Positions 1-8,629 are shown, counted from the first letter of the stretch. The stretch is 64,000 nucleotides of DNA from DATKJS01 sp964551995 (GCA_964551995.1 CAZKFD010000013.1:62001-126000), one strand, 5' to 3'. Translations and numbers: made by a program. Notes: generated from the letters alone by a model not told the origin.

Positions 1-3000
1 GGAGGCGACGACAGCGCGGTCCGTTTCGCCGTCAACGGGCTGGCGGTCTATGCCGGCCGCAGCGGGGCGGAATCCGACCGCCGGCTCTGCGTGCGCGGCC
101 TTCTCAAATCCCTGGATCGCCCTGCGGACGAGGAAGTCAAAGCATTTCTGATATCCCAGGTCGAGCTGACCGGCGGCCGGGAGGCCGTTCGGCCGCTGGC
201 CGGGTATCTCACGAACGAGCGGCTCTGCGGGCCCGCGGCGCGGGCCCTCACGGCGATCGGCGGCCCCGATGCGGCGTCGGCCCTTCTCGAGTCTCTCCGG
301 CCCGCCCCGGCGGCCGCGCGCGTGCCGATCGTCAAGGCCCTCGGAGAGCTTAAAAGCCGGCAGGCGGTTAAAGAGATTCTTCCCTATGCGGACTGCCCGG
401 ATCAGGCGCTCCGCCGGGCGGCCCTCTTCGCTCTGGCCAACATCGGCGACCCGGCGGCCGGCCCCGTCCTGTCGAGGTCCCGGATTGCGGCCTCGACCGA
501 CGAGAGAGCCGAGGCCCTGTCCCTGTACCTCCTATTCGCCCGCCGCCTCGTCGAATCCGGGAGAACCGAGGCCGGCGCGGCCATCGCCCGTGACCTCCTG
601 TCCGCCTACTCTTCACCCGGCGAAAGCCACGTGGCCGCGAACGCGCTCGATCTTCTCGTGTCCGTCCTCAAAGACCGCGCCCTGCCGGACCTTCTGGCCG
701 CCGCGCGCGGCCGGGACGCGGAGCTCCGCGCCGCCGCCCTTGAGCTGGCGATGTCGATCCCGGGGCCGGATGTCACGATCCGCTGGGTCGCAGAGGCCTC
801 CGCCTCGCGGCCCGAAGCGCAGGCCGATATCCTCGCCATGCTGGGGCGGCGCGGGGACCCGGCCGCGCTGCCCGCGGTCCGGGGCGCCCTTCGGAGCCCC
901 GACCGGAGCGTCCGCCTGGCGGCCGTCCCGGCCGCCGTGAAGCTCGGCGGCGCGGCCGTCCTCGCCGACATCCTCCCGTTCTTCGATTCCCGGGACGCGA
1001 AAGAAATCGCCGCCGCCCGGCAGGCCGTCCTCGGCTTCGACGCCGCGCTCGTCGTTCCGGAAGCCGCGTGCCTCATTGAGACGGTGCCGCCCCCCGGCCG
1101 GGCCGCCCTGATTTCGGTGCTGGCCGAAAAAAGGGCCCGCGATCATATCGACCTCGTCTTCGGCCAAGCGGAAAGTCCCGAGCCAGAGGTCCGCGCCGCC
1201 GCCGTCGCGGCCCTCGCGAAACTCGCCGGAGAGAAGGACATCGGCCGGATCCTCGGCCTCCTTCTCGCCGCCAAGAGCAGCGAAGAGGCCGTCCATCTCC
1301 AGGACGCCGTCGCCGCGGCCGCCGGCCAGAACCCGGACCCGGAGCGCCGGGCCGACGGGCTCATCGCGCTTATGCCGAATGCCCCGGCCGACACGCAGAC
1401 GGTCATCCTCAGAGTGCTGCCGCGGGTTGGCGGGTCCCGGGCCCTCGGCACGATCGTCGGCGAAACGAAGAGCCGAGATCCCGCAGTCCAGACAGCGGCC
1501 GTCTTCGCCCTTTCGAATTGGCCGGATCTCCGGGCGGCGCATGAGCTCCGCCGGATCGCCTCGACAACGGCCAGCGAGAAATATCTCCTGCTCGCCCTCG
1601 AGGGGTACGTCCGGCTCGTCAACGCGGCCGATTTCCCCGCCTACAGAAAACTCGAGCTTCTCGACGAGGCCGCGGGTCTGCCGAAAAACGACGCCGACCG
1701 GAAGGCCGTCCTGCGCGGCATCGGGGCCAACAGAGACCCCGGTGCCTTCCATATTCTCGCGAGATACCTCGACAACGAGATCCTGCGGCCGACCGCCGTC
1801 GAGGCGCTTCTCGATATGGCCTCTGAACAGTCGCCCGAGGAGCGTTGGCTCTCCGGGCACGAAGCGATCTCGATCCTCAGGCGCGTCGAAGCTCTGACCG
1901 TCGACCCGGCCGAGAAGGAACAGGCCGCCCGGATCATCTCTGACCGGCTGCGACAGGGCGGGTTCCTCCCGCTCTTCAACGGCCGCGGTCTCGACGGCTG
2001 GAAGGGGCTTGTTGCCGACCCGCCCGCCCGCGCCCGGATGTCCCACGCAGAGCTGAAAAAGGCCCAGTCGGCCGCCGACGAACACATGCGCGCCCACTGG
2101 CGTGTCGCCGACGGCCTGCTCGTCTTCGACGGCAAGGGAGAAAATCTGTGCACCGCCAGCGACTACGGAGACTTCGAAATGCTCGTCGACTGGAAAATCG
2201 AGAAGGGCGGCGACAGCGGTATCTACCTCCGGGGCTCGCCGCAGGTTCAGATCTGGGACCCGGTCGCCAATCCCGAGGGATCGGGCGGCCTCTACAACAA
2301 CGAGAAGGGGCCCCGAAAGCCCCTGAAGAAGGCCGACCGTCCCGTCGGCGAATGGAACACTTTCCGGATCATCATGATCGGCGACCGCGTCACGGTGTAT
2401 TTCAACGACCGGATGGTGGTGGACAACACGGTCCTCGAGAACTACTGGGAGCGGGACAAGCCGATCTACCCCACCGGCCAGATCGAGCTCCAGGCCCACG
2501 GCGGCCCGCTTTGGTTCCGGAATATCTACATCCGGGAGATACCCCGCGAACCCGCGGACCTGGGGCCTTTCGAACTCGACCGGGACGAAGGGTTCGTCTC
2601 CCTCTTCAACGGACGCAGCCTCGACGGCTGGACGGGCGACACGAAAGGGTATGCCGCCGAAAAGGGCGAGATCGTCGTCCATCCCGAACGGGGCGGGGGG
2701 AACCTCTACACCGAGCGGGAATATTCCGACTTCGTCCTCCGCTTCGAGTTCCGCCTGACACCGGCGGCCAACAACGGCATCGGCGTCCGGGCGCCTCTCG
2801 AGGGGGATGCGGCGTACACGGGAATGGAGATCCAGATCCTCGAAGACGGATCTCCGGTCTATTGGGACCTCCATCCGTACCAGTATCATGGTTCGATCTA
2901 CGGCGTCGTGCCGGCATGGCGGGGCGTCCTCGAGCCCGTCGGCGACTGGAACACCGAGGAGATCACGGCCCGGGGCCGGCAGATCACGGTCATCGTCAAC

Positions 3001-3174
3001 GGCACGACGGTTGTGGATGCGGACATCGACGCTGCGAGCGCCAGCGGCACGATCGACCACCGGGGCCACCCCGGCCTGAAGCGCGAGCATGGACACATCG
3101 GCTTCCTCGGCCACGGATCCATCGTCGAGTTCCGGAAGATCCGGGTCAAGGAGCTGACGGAACCGGCCCGCTAA
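1..3174 (+). CDS. HEAT-repeat protein with two C-terminal DUF1080 (3-keto-disaccharide hydrolase-type) domains, 5' truncated
   Basis: The frame is open from the first base, so the true start lies outside the window; 1057 residues are visible. Residues 1 to about 640 are Ala/Leu-rich helical repeats of HEAT/PBS-lyase type. Two copies of the DUF1080 fold follow, from about residue 655 and about residue 862. Each begins with an F-NGR-LDGW motif and contains the DFE/DFV...G-SGI/NGI core of this concanavalin-like family. DUF1080 proteins include 3-keto-glycoside hydrolases and are usually exported. The N terminus that would show a signal peptide is not visible. The substrate cannot be assigned. 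Two tandem domains after a long scaffold is less common than the single-domain form. Confidence 0.85.
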   Translation, partial: GGDDSAVRFAVNGLAVYAGRSGAESDRRLCVRGLLKSLDRPADEEVKAFLISQVELTGGREAVRPLAGYLTNERLCGPAARALTAIGGPDAASALLESLRPAPAAARVPIVKALGELKSRQAVKEILPYADCPDQALRRAALFALANIGDPAAGPVLSRSRIAASTDERAEALSLYLLFARRLVESGRTEAGAAIARDLLSAYSSPGESHVAANALDLLVSVLKDRALPDLLAAARGRDAELRAAALELAMSIPGPDVTIRWVAEASASRPEAQADILAMLGRRGDPAALPAVRGALRSPDRSVRLAAVPAAVKLGGAAVLADILPFFDSRDAKEIAAARQAVLGFDAALVVPEAACLIETVPPPGRAALISVLAEKRARDHIDLVFGQAESPEPEVRAAAVAALAKLAGEKDIGRILGLLLAAKSSEEAVHLQDAVAAAAGQNPDPERRADGLIALMPNAPADTQTVILRVLPRVGGSRALGTIVGETKSRDPAVQTAAVFALSNWPDLRAAHELRRIASTTASEKYLLLALEGYVRLVNAADFPAYRKLELLDEAAGLPKNDADRKAVLRGIGANRDPGAFHILARYLDNEILRPTAVEALLDMASEQSPEERWLSGHEAISILRRVEALTVDPAEKEQAARIISDRLRQGGFLPLFNGRGLDGWKGLVADPPARARMSHAELKKAQSAADEHMRAHWRVADGLLVFDGKGENLCTASDYGDFEMLVDWKIEKGGDSGIYLRGSPQVQIWDPVANPEGSGGLYNNEKGPRKPLKKADRPVGEWNTFRIIMIGDRVTVYFNDRMVVDNTVLENYWERDKPIYPTGQIELQAHGGPLWFRNIYIREIPREPADLGPFELDRDEGFVSLFNGRSLDGWTGDTKGYAAEKGEIVVHPERGGGNLYTEREYSDFVLRFEFRLTPAANNGIGVRAPLEGDAAYTGMEIQILEDGSPVYWDLHPYQYHGSIYGVVPAWRGVLEPVGDWNTEEITARGRQITVIVNGTTVVDADIDAASASGTIDHRGHPGLKREHGHIGFLGHGSIVEFRKIRVKELTEPAR

Positions 3175-3303
3175 GAGGGACGGGAGAGGGGCCGGCCATT
3201 CCCGGAGGGGTGGTTTCGTCTCTACCGGGAATCCGCCCTCAGCCGCGGGCCCGGGAGGTTGCCCCCCGTGGGTTCGGGAAAGCCCGTTCCTGTCGTCGGC
3301 CCG

Positions 3304-3633
3304 TCAGGGGAGTTTGACCGCCACTTCAGTCATCCAGATCTCGTGGACGCTACAGCGCTCGAGGGCCCGCAACGTCTCTGGGAGCGTGGCCAGATGGAAG
3401 CTCGCGACCGGGGCGGGGTCGGTGGGCTTGAAGTCATGCCGGGCCTGGACCTTGGCGACCGCCGCATTCCACGGGCCGACGGACGCCGCCGTAAACGGCT
3501 TCGCCTGTCCGGCATTCTGGCCGGCGCTGTTGCCTACGGAAAGACGGATTAGCCCTCCGGCGACGAAAGAGTCCCATACAAAAACGGCTTTCTCATCCGA
3601 TGCCTCCTGGGGATAGCCTTGCGGGAGGTTCCG
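3304..3633 (-). pseudogene. Possible 3' remnant of an unidentified gene
   Basis: This minus-strand frame runs 109 codons between two stops. It has no ATG, GTG or TTG near its beginning, but strong GC3 codon bias typical of the neighbours in its downstream two thirds. The translation contains DEKAVFVWDSFVAGGLIRL and ends TEVAVKLP. An ATG in another frame at about 3636-3638 leads into the same region after 14 codons, which would fit a frameshifted start. I do not recognise the family. It could be a decayed gene, or a chance frame in high-GC DNA. Confidence 0.35.
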
Positions 3634-3636
3634 TCA

Positions 3637-3907
3637 TCCCCATCCCCGATTAGAGCCGATTCCGGGCTATTAGGCGCTGCCCTCGGCGCCGGCCAAGGGC
3701 GCGCTGTCCGCGCCGGGGACAGCGTGCGGAGGTTCCGTCACATGTCGGCTGTCACAAGGAGAAAGGCGAGGGGCGAAGGGTGGAAAGGGCATGAGGAGGC
3801 GAGCCTGGACCGTATCCCGGCCGCAGGGCGGGAAGAACGAGCCGACGACGGAGCCGGTTCACGTGCCCCGGAAGCCGGCGGACCTCCGAGCCCTTCGCCC
3901 CGGGCCC
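3637..3907. other. Non-coding stretch, nothing recognised
   Basis: Between the possible gene remnant and the kbl stop codon I see no credible coding frame, strong hairpin with a T-run, or repeat. Apparent plus-strand frames here run antisense into kbl and have the composition of antisense shadows. Confidence 0.5.
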
Positions 3908-5155
3908 TTACATGCCGTACTTGGCGATGATGTCCTGCTTGGTCTTGCCCAAGATGTCGAACTTCTTGCCGACTTTGATGAACGCGTCAAGCGCCTTGTC
4001 GAGATGATGGATCTCGTGACCCGCCGAGATCTGCGTCCGGATCCGCGCCTGGCCCTGGGGGACGACGGGGAAGAAGAAGCCGATGGCGTATATCCCTTCG
4101 TCATAAAGGGCCCGCGAGAAGTCCTGAGCCAGCTTGGCGTTGAAGAACATGACGGGCACGATCGGCGTGTCCCCGTCCTTGAGGACGAAGCCGGCTTCCG
4201 TCAGCCCCTTCCGCCAGTACGCGGCGTTCTTTTCGAGCTTGTCGCGGCGTTCCGTCGACTTCGACAGGATCTCCATGACCTTGAGCACGCCGGCCACAAC
4301 GACCGGGGCGATAGTGTTCGAGAACAGATACGGCCTGGCCCGCTGCCGGCACATCTCGACGAGCTCGCGGCGGCCGGAAACGCAGCCCCCGGACGCCCCT
4401 CCGAGAGCCTTGCCGAACGTGGTGGTGATGACGTCGATCTTGCCGACGACGCCGCACTTCTCGTGCGTCCCGCGGCCCGTCCGCCCGATGAAGCCCGAGG
4501 CGTGGGAGTCGTCGACGAGGATCATGGCGTCGTATTTCTCGCAGAGGGCGACCATCTCGTCGAGCTTGGCCGTGTCGCCGTCCATGGAGAAGACGCCGTC
4601 GGTGATGACGATCTTCAGCCGCTTGTCGGCGTGGAGCTGGAGCTTTTCCTCCAGGTGCCCCATGTCGGAGTGCTTGAACGTGTCGTGCATGGCGCTGCAG
4701 AGGCGGATACCGTCGATGAGCGAGGCGTGGACCAGCCGGTCCGAGATCATGACGTCGTCCTTGGTCAGGATGGCCTCGAAGACGCCGGCGTTGGCGTCCA
4801 TGCAGGAGGGGAAGAGGAGCGTGTCCTCAGTGCCCAGGAATCCGGTCAGCCGGTTCTCGAGCTCACGGTGGATGTCCTGGGTGCCGCAGATGAAGCGGAC
4901 CGACGACATGCCGTAGCCGCGCGTTTCGAGCCCCTCGTGCGCCGCCCGGACGACGTCGGGGTGGCTCGAAAGCCCCAGGTAATTGTTGGCGCACATGTTG
5001 ATGACTTTCTTGAGGGGAGAGCCCGTCGGGAACTCGACCTCGATGTCCGCCGCCTGGGGGGAGTGGATGAACCGCTCCTGCTTGAAGAGCCCGGCGTCCT
5101 GGATGCCCTTGAGCTGGGTCTGATACGTGCTGCGGACCTTGTTGCTGTAAGCCAT
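3908..5155 (-). CDS. kbl: Alpha-oxoamine synthase, glycine C-acetyltransferase (Kbl) type
   Basis: This 415-aa PLP enzyme is very like 2-amino-3-ketobutyrate CoA ligase, which interconverts glycine plus acetyl-CoA with 2-amino-3-oxobutyrate. The DDSH motif is at 215-218 and the Schiff-base lysine is K249 in TTFGKALGG. The RARPYLFSN segment is strongly Kbl-like. It is the last gene of an operon, 18 bp after an acyl carrier protein, and follows an acyl-CoA ligase and an AcpS. No threonine dehydrogenase (tdh) is adjacent. The ACP partner raises the alternative that it condenses an amino acid with an acyl-ACP, as serine palmitoyltransferase-like members of this family do. Sequence favours Kbl; context leaves the acyl donor open. 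Confidence 0.9.
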   Translation of the reverse strand: MAYSNKVRSTYQTQLKGIQDAGLFKQERFIHSPQAADIEVEFPTGSPLKKVINMCANNYLGLSSHPDVVRAAHEGLETRGYGMSSVRFICGTQDIHRELENRLTGFLGTEDTLLFPSCMDANAGVFEAILTKDDVMISDRLVHASLIDGIRLCSAMHDTFKHSDMGHLEEKLQLHADKRLKIVITDGVFSMDGDTAKLDEMVALCEKYDAMILVDDSHASGFIGRTGRGTHEKCGVVGKIDVITTTFGKALGGASGGCVSGRRELVEMCRQRARPYLFSNTIAPVVVAGVLKVMEILSKSTERRDKLEKNAAYWRKGLTEAGFVLKDGDTPIVPVMFFNAKLAQDFSRALYDEGIYAIGFFFPVVPQGQARIRTQISAGHEIHHLDKALDAFIKVGKKFDILGKTKQDIIAKYGM

Positions 5156-5173
5156 GGTGTCAGCTCCTTTGCC

Positions 5174-5434
5174 TCAGCCCTTCTTGGCCACGAATTCCTC
5201 GACCAGTGTCGCGATCTTGTTGACCGAATCGAAGGCCTCGGGCGTGGCCCGGTCATCGGGAATCTGGATCGCGTACTTATTCTCGAGGAACCTCTTCAGG
5301 GACACCATGGAGAACGAGTCGACGATCCCGCCCGAGATCAGGGGCGTGTCGTAGGTGATCGGCTCGCTGTCGTCCTCGAGGTATTCCTTGGTGACGTAGG
5401 TCAGGACGATGTTCTTCAAGCCTTCCAATGCCAT
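5174..5434 (-). CDS. Acyl carrier protein
   Basis: An 86-aa acidic carrier protein. The 4'-phosphopantetheine attachment serine is S40 in GGIVDSFSMV, followed by the usual amphipathic helices. The DSF motif, in place of the DSL of primary fatty-acid AcpP, points to a specialised carrier. It lies between the acyl-CoA ligase gene and kbl. With acpS at the head of the operon, both the carrier and its activating enzyme are supplied together. The likely role is to carry the acyl group made or used by its neighbours; the chain length is unknown. Confidence 0.9.
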   Translation of the reverse strand: MALEGLKNIVLTYVTKEYLEDDSEPITYDTPLISGGIVDSFSMVSLKRFLENKYAIQIPDDRATPEAFDSVNKIATLVEEFVAKKG

Positions 5435-5483
5435 GGTCGCTTCTCCTTATATCACGTTATTATCATTGCGGGGGCACACACGA

Positions 5484-5515
5484 AATCGGGAAATGAGTGC
5501 TGTGTCCCCGAATTA
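5484..5515 (+). repeat. REP-like repeat, copy A
   Basis: The core CGGGAAATGAGTGCTGTGTC followed by CCCGAATTA recurs, with few changes, at 8568-8604 (inverted), 8630-8660 and 9857-9892. This copy lies in the acp-acsA gap inside the operon, and the last codon of acsA falls within it. Confidence 0.75.
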
Positions 5516-7216
5516 ATCATTTTCAAGGGTCGACGTGTCCCCGATCTCCTCGCCCCACTCCTTGGCGTGGAGGATGCGGCGCATGATCTTGCCGCTCCGG
5601 GTCTTGGGGAGCGAGGGCACGAACTCGATCTCCTGGGGCATGGCCAGGGGAGAGAGCTTCTTGCGGATGAAGTTCATGATGTCGAGGTCAAGGCCCTGGC
5701 TGGCCGTGAACCCGGCTTTGAGGGTCACGAAGGCCTTGACGACCTCGAGGTTGATCGGGTCGGGCTTGCTGACGACGGCGGACTCGGCCACCGCCGGGTG
5801 CTCGAGGAGGGCCGACTCGACCTCAAACGGGCTGACGAGGTGGCCGGCGGTGTTGATGATATCGTCGTCGCGGCCGGCAAACCAGAAGTAGCCGTCCTTG
5901 TCGAGCTTGGAGCGGTCGCCCGTAATGTACCAGCCGCCGCGGAACTTCTTCCGGAAGGCGTCCTCGTTGTTCCAGTAGGTCCTCATCCGGGACGGCCAGT
6001 CGAACTTGAGGGCAACGAGGCCGATCTTGCCGTAGGTCGGGTAGGGCTCATTCTTGACCGGGTCGAGGACGGTCCCCGTGATCCCAGGGAACGGCTTGCC
6101 CATGGAGCCCGGCCGGACATCCATGCCCGGGTAGTTGCTGATGACGATGCAGCCGGTCTCGGTCTGCCAGTAGGTATCGTAGAAAGGCTTGCCGAAGACC
6201 TTCTCGGACCAGACAACGGCCTCCGAGTTGAGGGGCTCGCCGACGCTCGCGAGATGCCGGAGCGAGGAGAGGTCGTACTTCTTGACGATCTCGTCGCCAG
6301 CCTTCATCAGGGACCGGATGGCCGTCGGGGCCGAGTACCACATGGTCACCCGGCGCTTCGCGATCCACTTGTACCAGGCCTCGGCCGAGAAACCGGCGTC
6401 GAGGACGCACTGGGTCACACCCAGGGCGAAAGGAGCGATGATGCCGTACGACGTGCCCGTGACCCAGCCCGGGTCGGCCGTGCACCAGTAGATGTCGCCG
6501 TCGCGGAGGTCGAGGACCCACTTGGCCGTCAGGTACTGGGAGATGAGCGAATAGTGGACGTGCTGGACGCCCTTGGGCATGCCCGTCGTACCCGAGGTGT
6601 AGTGAAGGACGGACGGCGATTCGGCCTTCGTCGGATGGACGTCGAACGTCTCGACGGGCGCCGCCGTCGCGAGCGAGAAGGCGGCCTCCCGGTTCCTGAG
6701 CGGGGCCGCGCCGTCGTGATCCACAATGATGATGTGGCGGAGGTGGGGCAGGCGGTCGAGGATCTTGCGGACCTTGGAGGCGTGCTTCTTCTGGGTGATG
6801 ACGGCCGAGGTTTCGGCGTTCGAGAGCCGGACGAAGAGCGACTCGTCGCCGAAGGCCGAGAAAAGGGGCTGGGCGATGCCGCCCATTTTCAGGATGCCGA
6901 GGAACCCGAGGTAGAGCTCGGGGATGCGGTCCATGAACAGGCAGACGCGCTCGCCCGGCTGGAGGCCGAGCCCGCGGAGGAAGCTGCCGATGGTGTTGGT
7001 GGCCAGCCGGATGTCGTTGTAGGTGTAGGTCTTCTCCGCGCCGGTGAAGCCCTCCCAGTAGAGGGCGACCTTGTCCGCCTTCCCCATCAGGCAGATGCGG
7101 TCGGTGCAGTACCAGCCGATGTTGACGGGATCGCCGGGACGGTAGCCGAGCTCCTTTTCGGCGATCCGCCAGGAGAAGTTCCTTAGCCGCTCATCGTAGG
7201 AGCCGATGTTCGACAT
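5513..7216 (-). CDS. acsA: AMP-forming acyl-CoA ligase, AcsA (acetate-CoA ligase) type
   Basis: A 567-aa ANL-superfamily ligase that activates a carboxylate with ATP and transfers it to CoA or a pantetheine thiol. Visible motifs are the P-loop YTSGTTGMPKG at about 206-216, WCTADPGWVTG, the GRDDDI hinge and the C-terminal catalytic lysine in KTRSGKIMRR at about 543. Overall it resembles Bacillus-type AcsA more than E. coli Acs. The start chosen has GGAGG 8 nt upstream; the frame is open further upstream but that part is antisense-like and overlaps acpS. The gene begins 22 bp after acpS. In this operon it could supply acetyl-CoA to kbl or load the adjacent carrier protein. Confidence 0.88.
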   Translation of the reverse strand: MSNIGSYDERLRNFSWRIAEKELGYRPGDPVNIGWYCTDRICLMGKADKVALYWEGFTGAEKTYTYNDIRLATNTIGSFLRGLGLQPGERVCLFMDRIPELYLGFLGILKMGGIAQPLFSAFGDESLFVRLSNAETSAVITQKKHASKVRKILDRLPHLRHIIIVDHDGAAPLRNREAAFSLATAAPVETFDVHPTKAESPSVLHYTSGTTGMPKGVQHVHYSLISQYLTAKWVLDLRDGDIYWCTADPGWVTGTSYGIIAPFALGVTQCVLDAGFSAEAWYKWIAKRRVTMWYSAPTAIRSLMKAGDEIVKKYDLSSLRHLASVGEPLNSEAVVWSEKVFGKPFYDTYWQTETGCIVISNYPGMDVRPGSMGKPFPGITGTVLDPVKNEPYPTYGKIGLVALKFDWPSRMRTYWNNEDAFRKKFRGGWYITGDRSKLDKDGYFWFAGRDDDIINTAGHLVSPFEVESALLEHPAVAESAVVSKPDPINLEVVKAFVTLKAGFTASQGLDLDIMNFIRKKLSPLAMPQEIEFVPSLPKTRSGKIMRRILHAKEWGEEIGDTSTLEND

Positions 7217-7238
7217 GAGTCCGATCCTCCGTTCTCGT

Positions 7239-7622
7239 TCAGGCCGCGGCCTTCTCCAGGACGACGACCGCTTTGGCCAGGTCCTTGATATGGGACAGGG
7301 AAACTTGCATGCCGGTGATACCGTGGGCGGCGCAAAACTCGCTGACTTTTCCGTGCACGAAGAGTTCGGGCTTGCCCAGGGCGTTGTTGACGACCTCGAT
7401 CTCGGAGAACTTGTGGCCGCCCGTCCATCCCGTGCCCATGGCCTTGAGAAAGGCCTCCTTGGCGGCGAAGCGGGCGGCATAGTGCTGGCCGGGGCGGTGC
7501 TTCGCGTCGCAGTAGGCGATCTCGGTCGGCGTGAAGAGCTTGGCTTTCAGCCCGCCCGTGCGGAGGAGTTTCTCCTCGACCCGCTGGACCTCGATGATGT
7601 CCGTGCCAATGCCAAAAATCAA
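7239..7622 (-). CDS. acpS: Holo-[acyl-carrier-protein] synthase
   Basis: A 127-aa enzyme that transfers 4'-phosphopantetheine from CoA to a carrier-protein serine. Motifs are the N-terminal GIGTDIIEV metal site and the FAAKEAFLKAMG helix. I chose a TTG start at 7620-7622 because it gives the usual family length and lies downstream of a strong promoter. The upstream ATG (7719-7721) would overlap the -10 box. First gene of the operon acpS-acsA-acp-kbl. Pairing with a dedicated carrier protein suggests it primes that carrier. Confidence 0.9.
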   Translation of the reverse strand: MIFGIGTDIIEVQRVEEKLLRTGGLKAKLFTPTEIAYCDAKHRPGQHYAARFAAKEAFLKAMGTGWTGGHKFSEIEVVNNALGKPELFVHGKVSEFCAAHGITGMQVSLSHIKDLAKAVVVLEKAAA

Positions 7623-7719
7623 CGCCTGATGTGCCTTTCGTCCCTGGATGCGCGGGTCCCGGCTGCCCGCCGGCCGGGCGGAGGCCGCTTCGCCCGGATG
7701 CCCGCAAAGACGGAGCATC

Positions 7720-7749
7720 ATTATATATAACGCGAGGGCGAGATGTCAA
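7720..7749 (-). promoter_or_regulatory. Sigma-70-type promoter of the acpS-acsA-acp-kbl operon
   Basis: On the minus strand TTGACA (7744-7749) and TATAAT (7720-7725) are separated by 18 bp, matching both hexamer consensuses perfectly. It predicts a leader of about 90 nt before the TTG start of acpS. The -35 box sits at the broken end of the kbl remnant. Confidence 0.8.
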
Positions 7750-8072
7750 AGCCGCCCGAAGCCCCGCCCAGGGCTTTGCCGAAGGTCATGACGACGATGT
7801 CCACCCTGTCAATGACGCCGCAGTGTTCGTGCGCGCCGCGGCCGTTCGGTCCGATGAAGCCCGTCGCGTGCGAATCGTCGACTATAACCAGGGCCCTGTG
7901 CGTTTCGACGAGCTCGCAGATCCTGCCCACCTGGGCGATGATGCCGTCCATCGAGAAGACGCCGTCGGTGACGATGAGCTTGAACCTCGCCTCGCGGGCG
8001 TGGATGAGCTGGTCCTCAAGGTCGGCCATGTCGTTGTTGCGGTAGATGAAGCGCTTGGCCTTGGCCGAGCGC
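7744..8072 (-). pseudogene. Fragment of a second kbl gene
   Basis: About 108 codons match the middle of Kbl, from AKAKRFIYRNNDM through TDGVFSMDG and VDDSHATGFIG to TFGKALGGASGG. Both flanks are missing: the N-terminal third is replaced by divergently oriented transporter DNA, and the frame leaves homology just after the PLP-lysine motif. It is similar to the intact kbl at 3908-5155 but not identical (for example HEHCGVIDRVDIV against HEKCGVVGKIDVI), so it is an older paralogue or a separately acquired copy. Confidence 0.8.
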
Positions 8073-8541
8073 TGGGCCGCGCCCGCGGCCTTCGCCGTCA
8101 TCGCCGCGGGAGGCGCGGGCTGCCTCCTGGCTGGAAAGCTAGCCGACCGCTTCGGGAGGACCGCCGTCACATCCGTGGGGATGGCCATAAGCGGCTTGTG
8201 CTGTCTCGTTTCGGGCCTTCTTTTCGGCGCGAACCCGTGGCTCGTCTTCGCCCTGGGCCTCGTCTGGGGATTCGCCGTCGTTGCGGACTCGGCGCAGTTC
8301 TCGGCCGCGGCGAGCGAGCTCTGACCGCCCGAGCGGATCGGCACGGCGCTCACGCCTCAGACAAGCCTGGGATTCCTGCTGACCCTCGTAACCATCCGGA
8401 TCATCCCGACCCTCGAGCCCCTCGTGTCGTGGCGGTGGGCCTTTGCCGTCCTGGCCGCTGGGCCGGCCGCCGGCATCTGGGCCGTGCTCAGCCTGCGCCG
8501 CCTGCCCGCCGCCACAAAAATGGCCTGCGGCCAGCGCTGAT
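8073..8541 (+). pseudogene. Broken MFS transporter fragment
   Basis: The frame encodes about 150 residues of a major facilitator superfamily protein. It includes the loop motif GKLADRFGRTA and later transmembrane segments (RIGTALTPQTSLGFLLT; WRWAFAVLAAGPAAGIW). An in-frame TGA at 8322-8324 interrupts it, and homology resumes in the same frame to a stop at 8539-8541. The N-terminal half of the transporter is absent and the fragment abuts the kbl remnant. It is a decayed gene; a selenocysteine reading is not supported. Confidence 0.75.
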
Positions 8542-8567
8542 CCGGAAGCCCGTCCGAAGGCTAATTT

Positions 8568-8604
8568 CGGGCTAATTTCGGGACACAATACTCAATTCCG
8601 AAAT
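8568..8604 (-). repeat. REP-like repeat, copy B
   Basis: Minus-strand copy of the CGGAAATGAGTATTGTGTC-type element. It forms an inverted pair with copy C, about 25 bp apart, giving a REP-doublet arrangement. A short direct duplication (CTAATTTCGGG twice) lies at its left edge at 8561-8581. Confidence 0.75.
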
Positions 8605-8629
8605 TTCAGACTGCTGTCCAACAAGAATC

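Noticed and set aside
613..3114. An 833-codon minus-strand open frame
   Set aside because: Antisense shadow of the HEAT/DUF1080 gene; high GC makes long antisense frames, and its translation has no domain.
3791..7186. An 1131-codon plus-strand open frame
   Set aside because: Antisense to kbl, acp and acsA, whose products are clear; the translation is low-complexity Asp/Val/Arg-rich.
7623..7721. Longer AcpS starting at the upstream ATG
   Set aside because: Overlaps the -10 box of a consensus-like promoter and adds residues foreign to AcpS.
8322..8324. TGA read as selenocysteine in the MFS fragment
   Set aside because: Transporters of this family have no selenocysteine there, the gene lacks its N-terminal half, and it lies in a scar.
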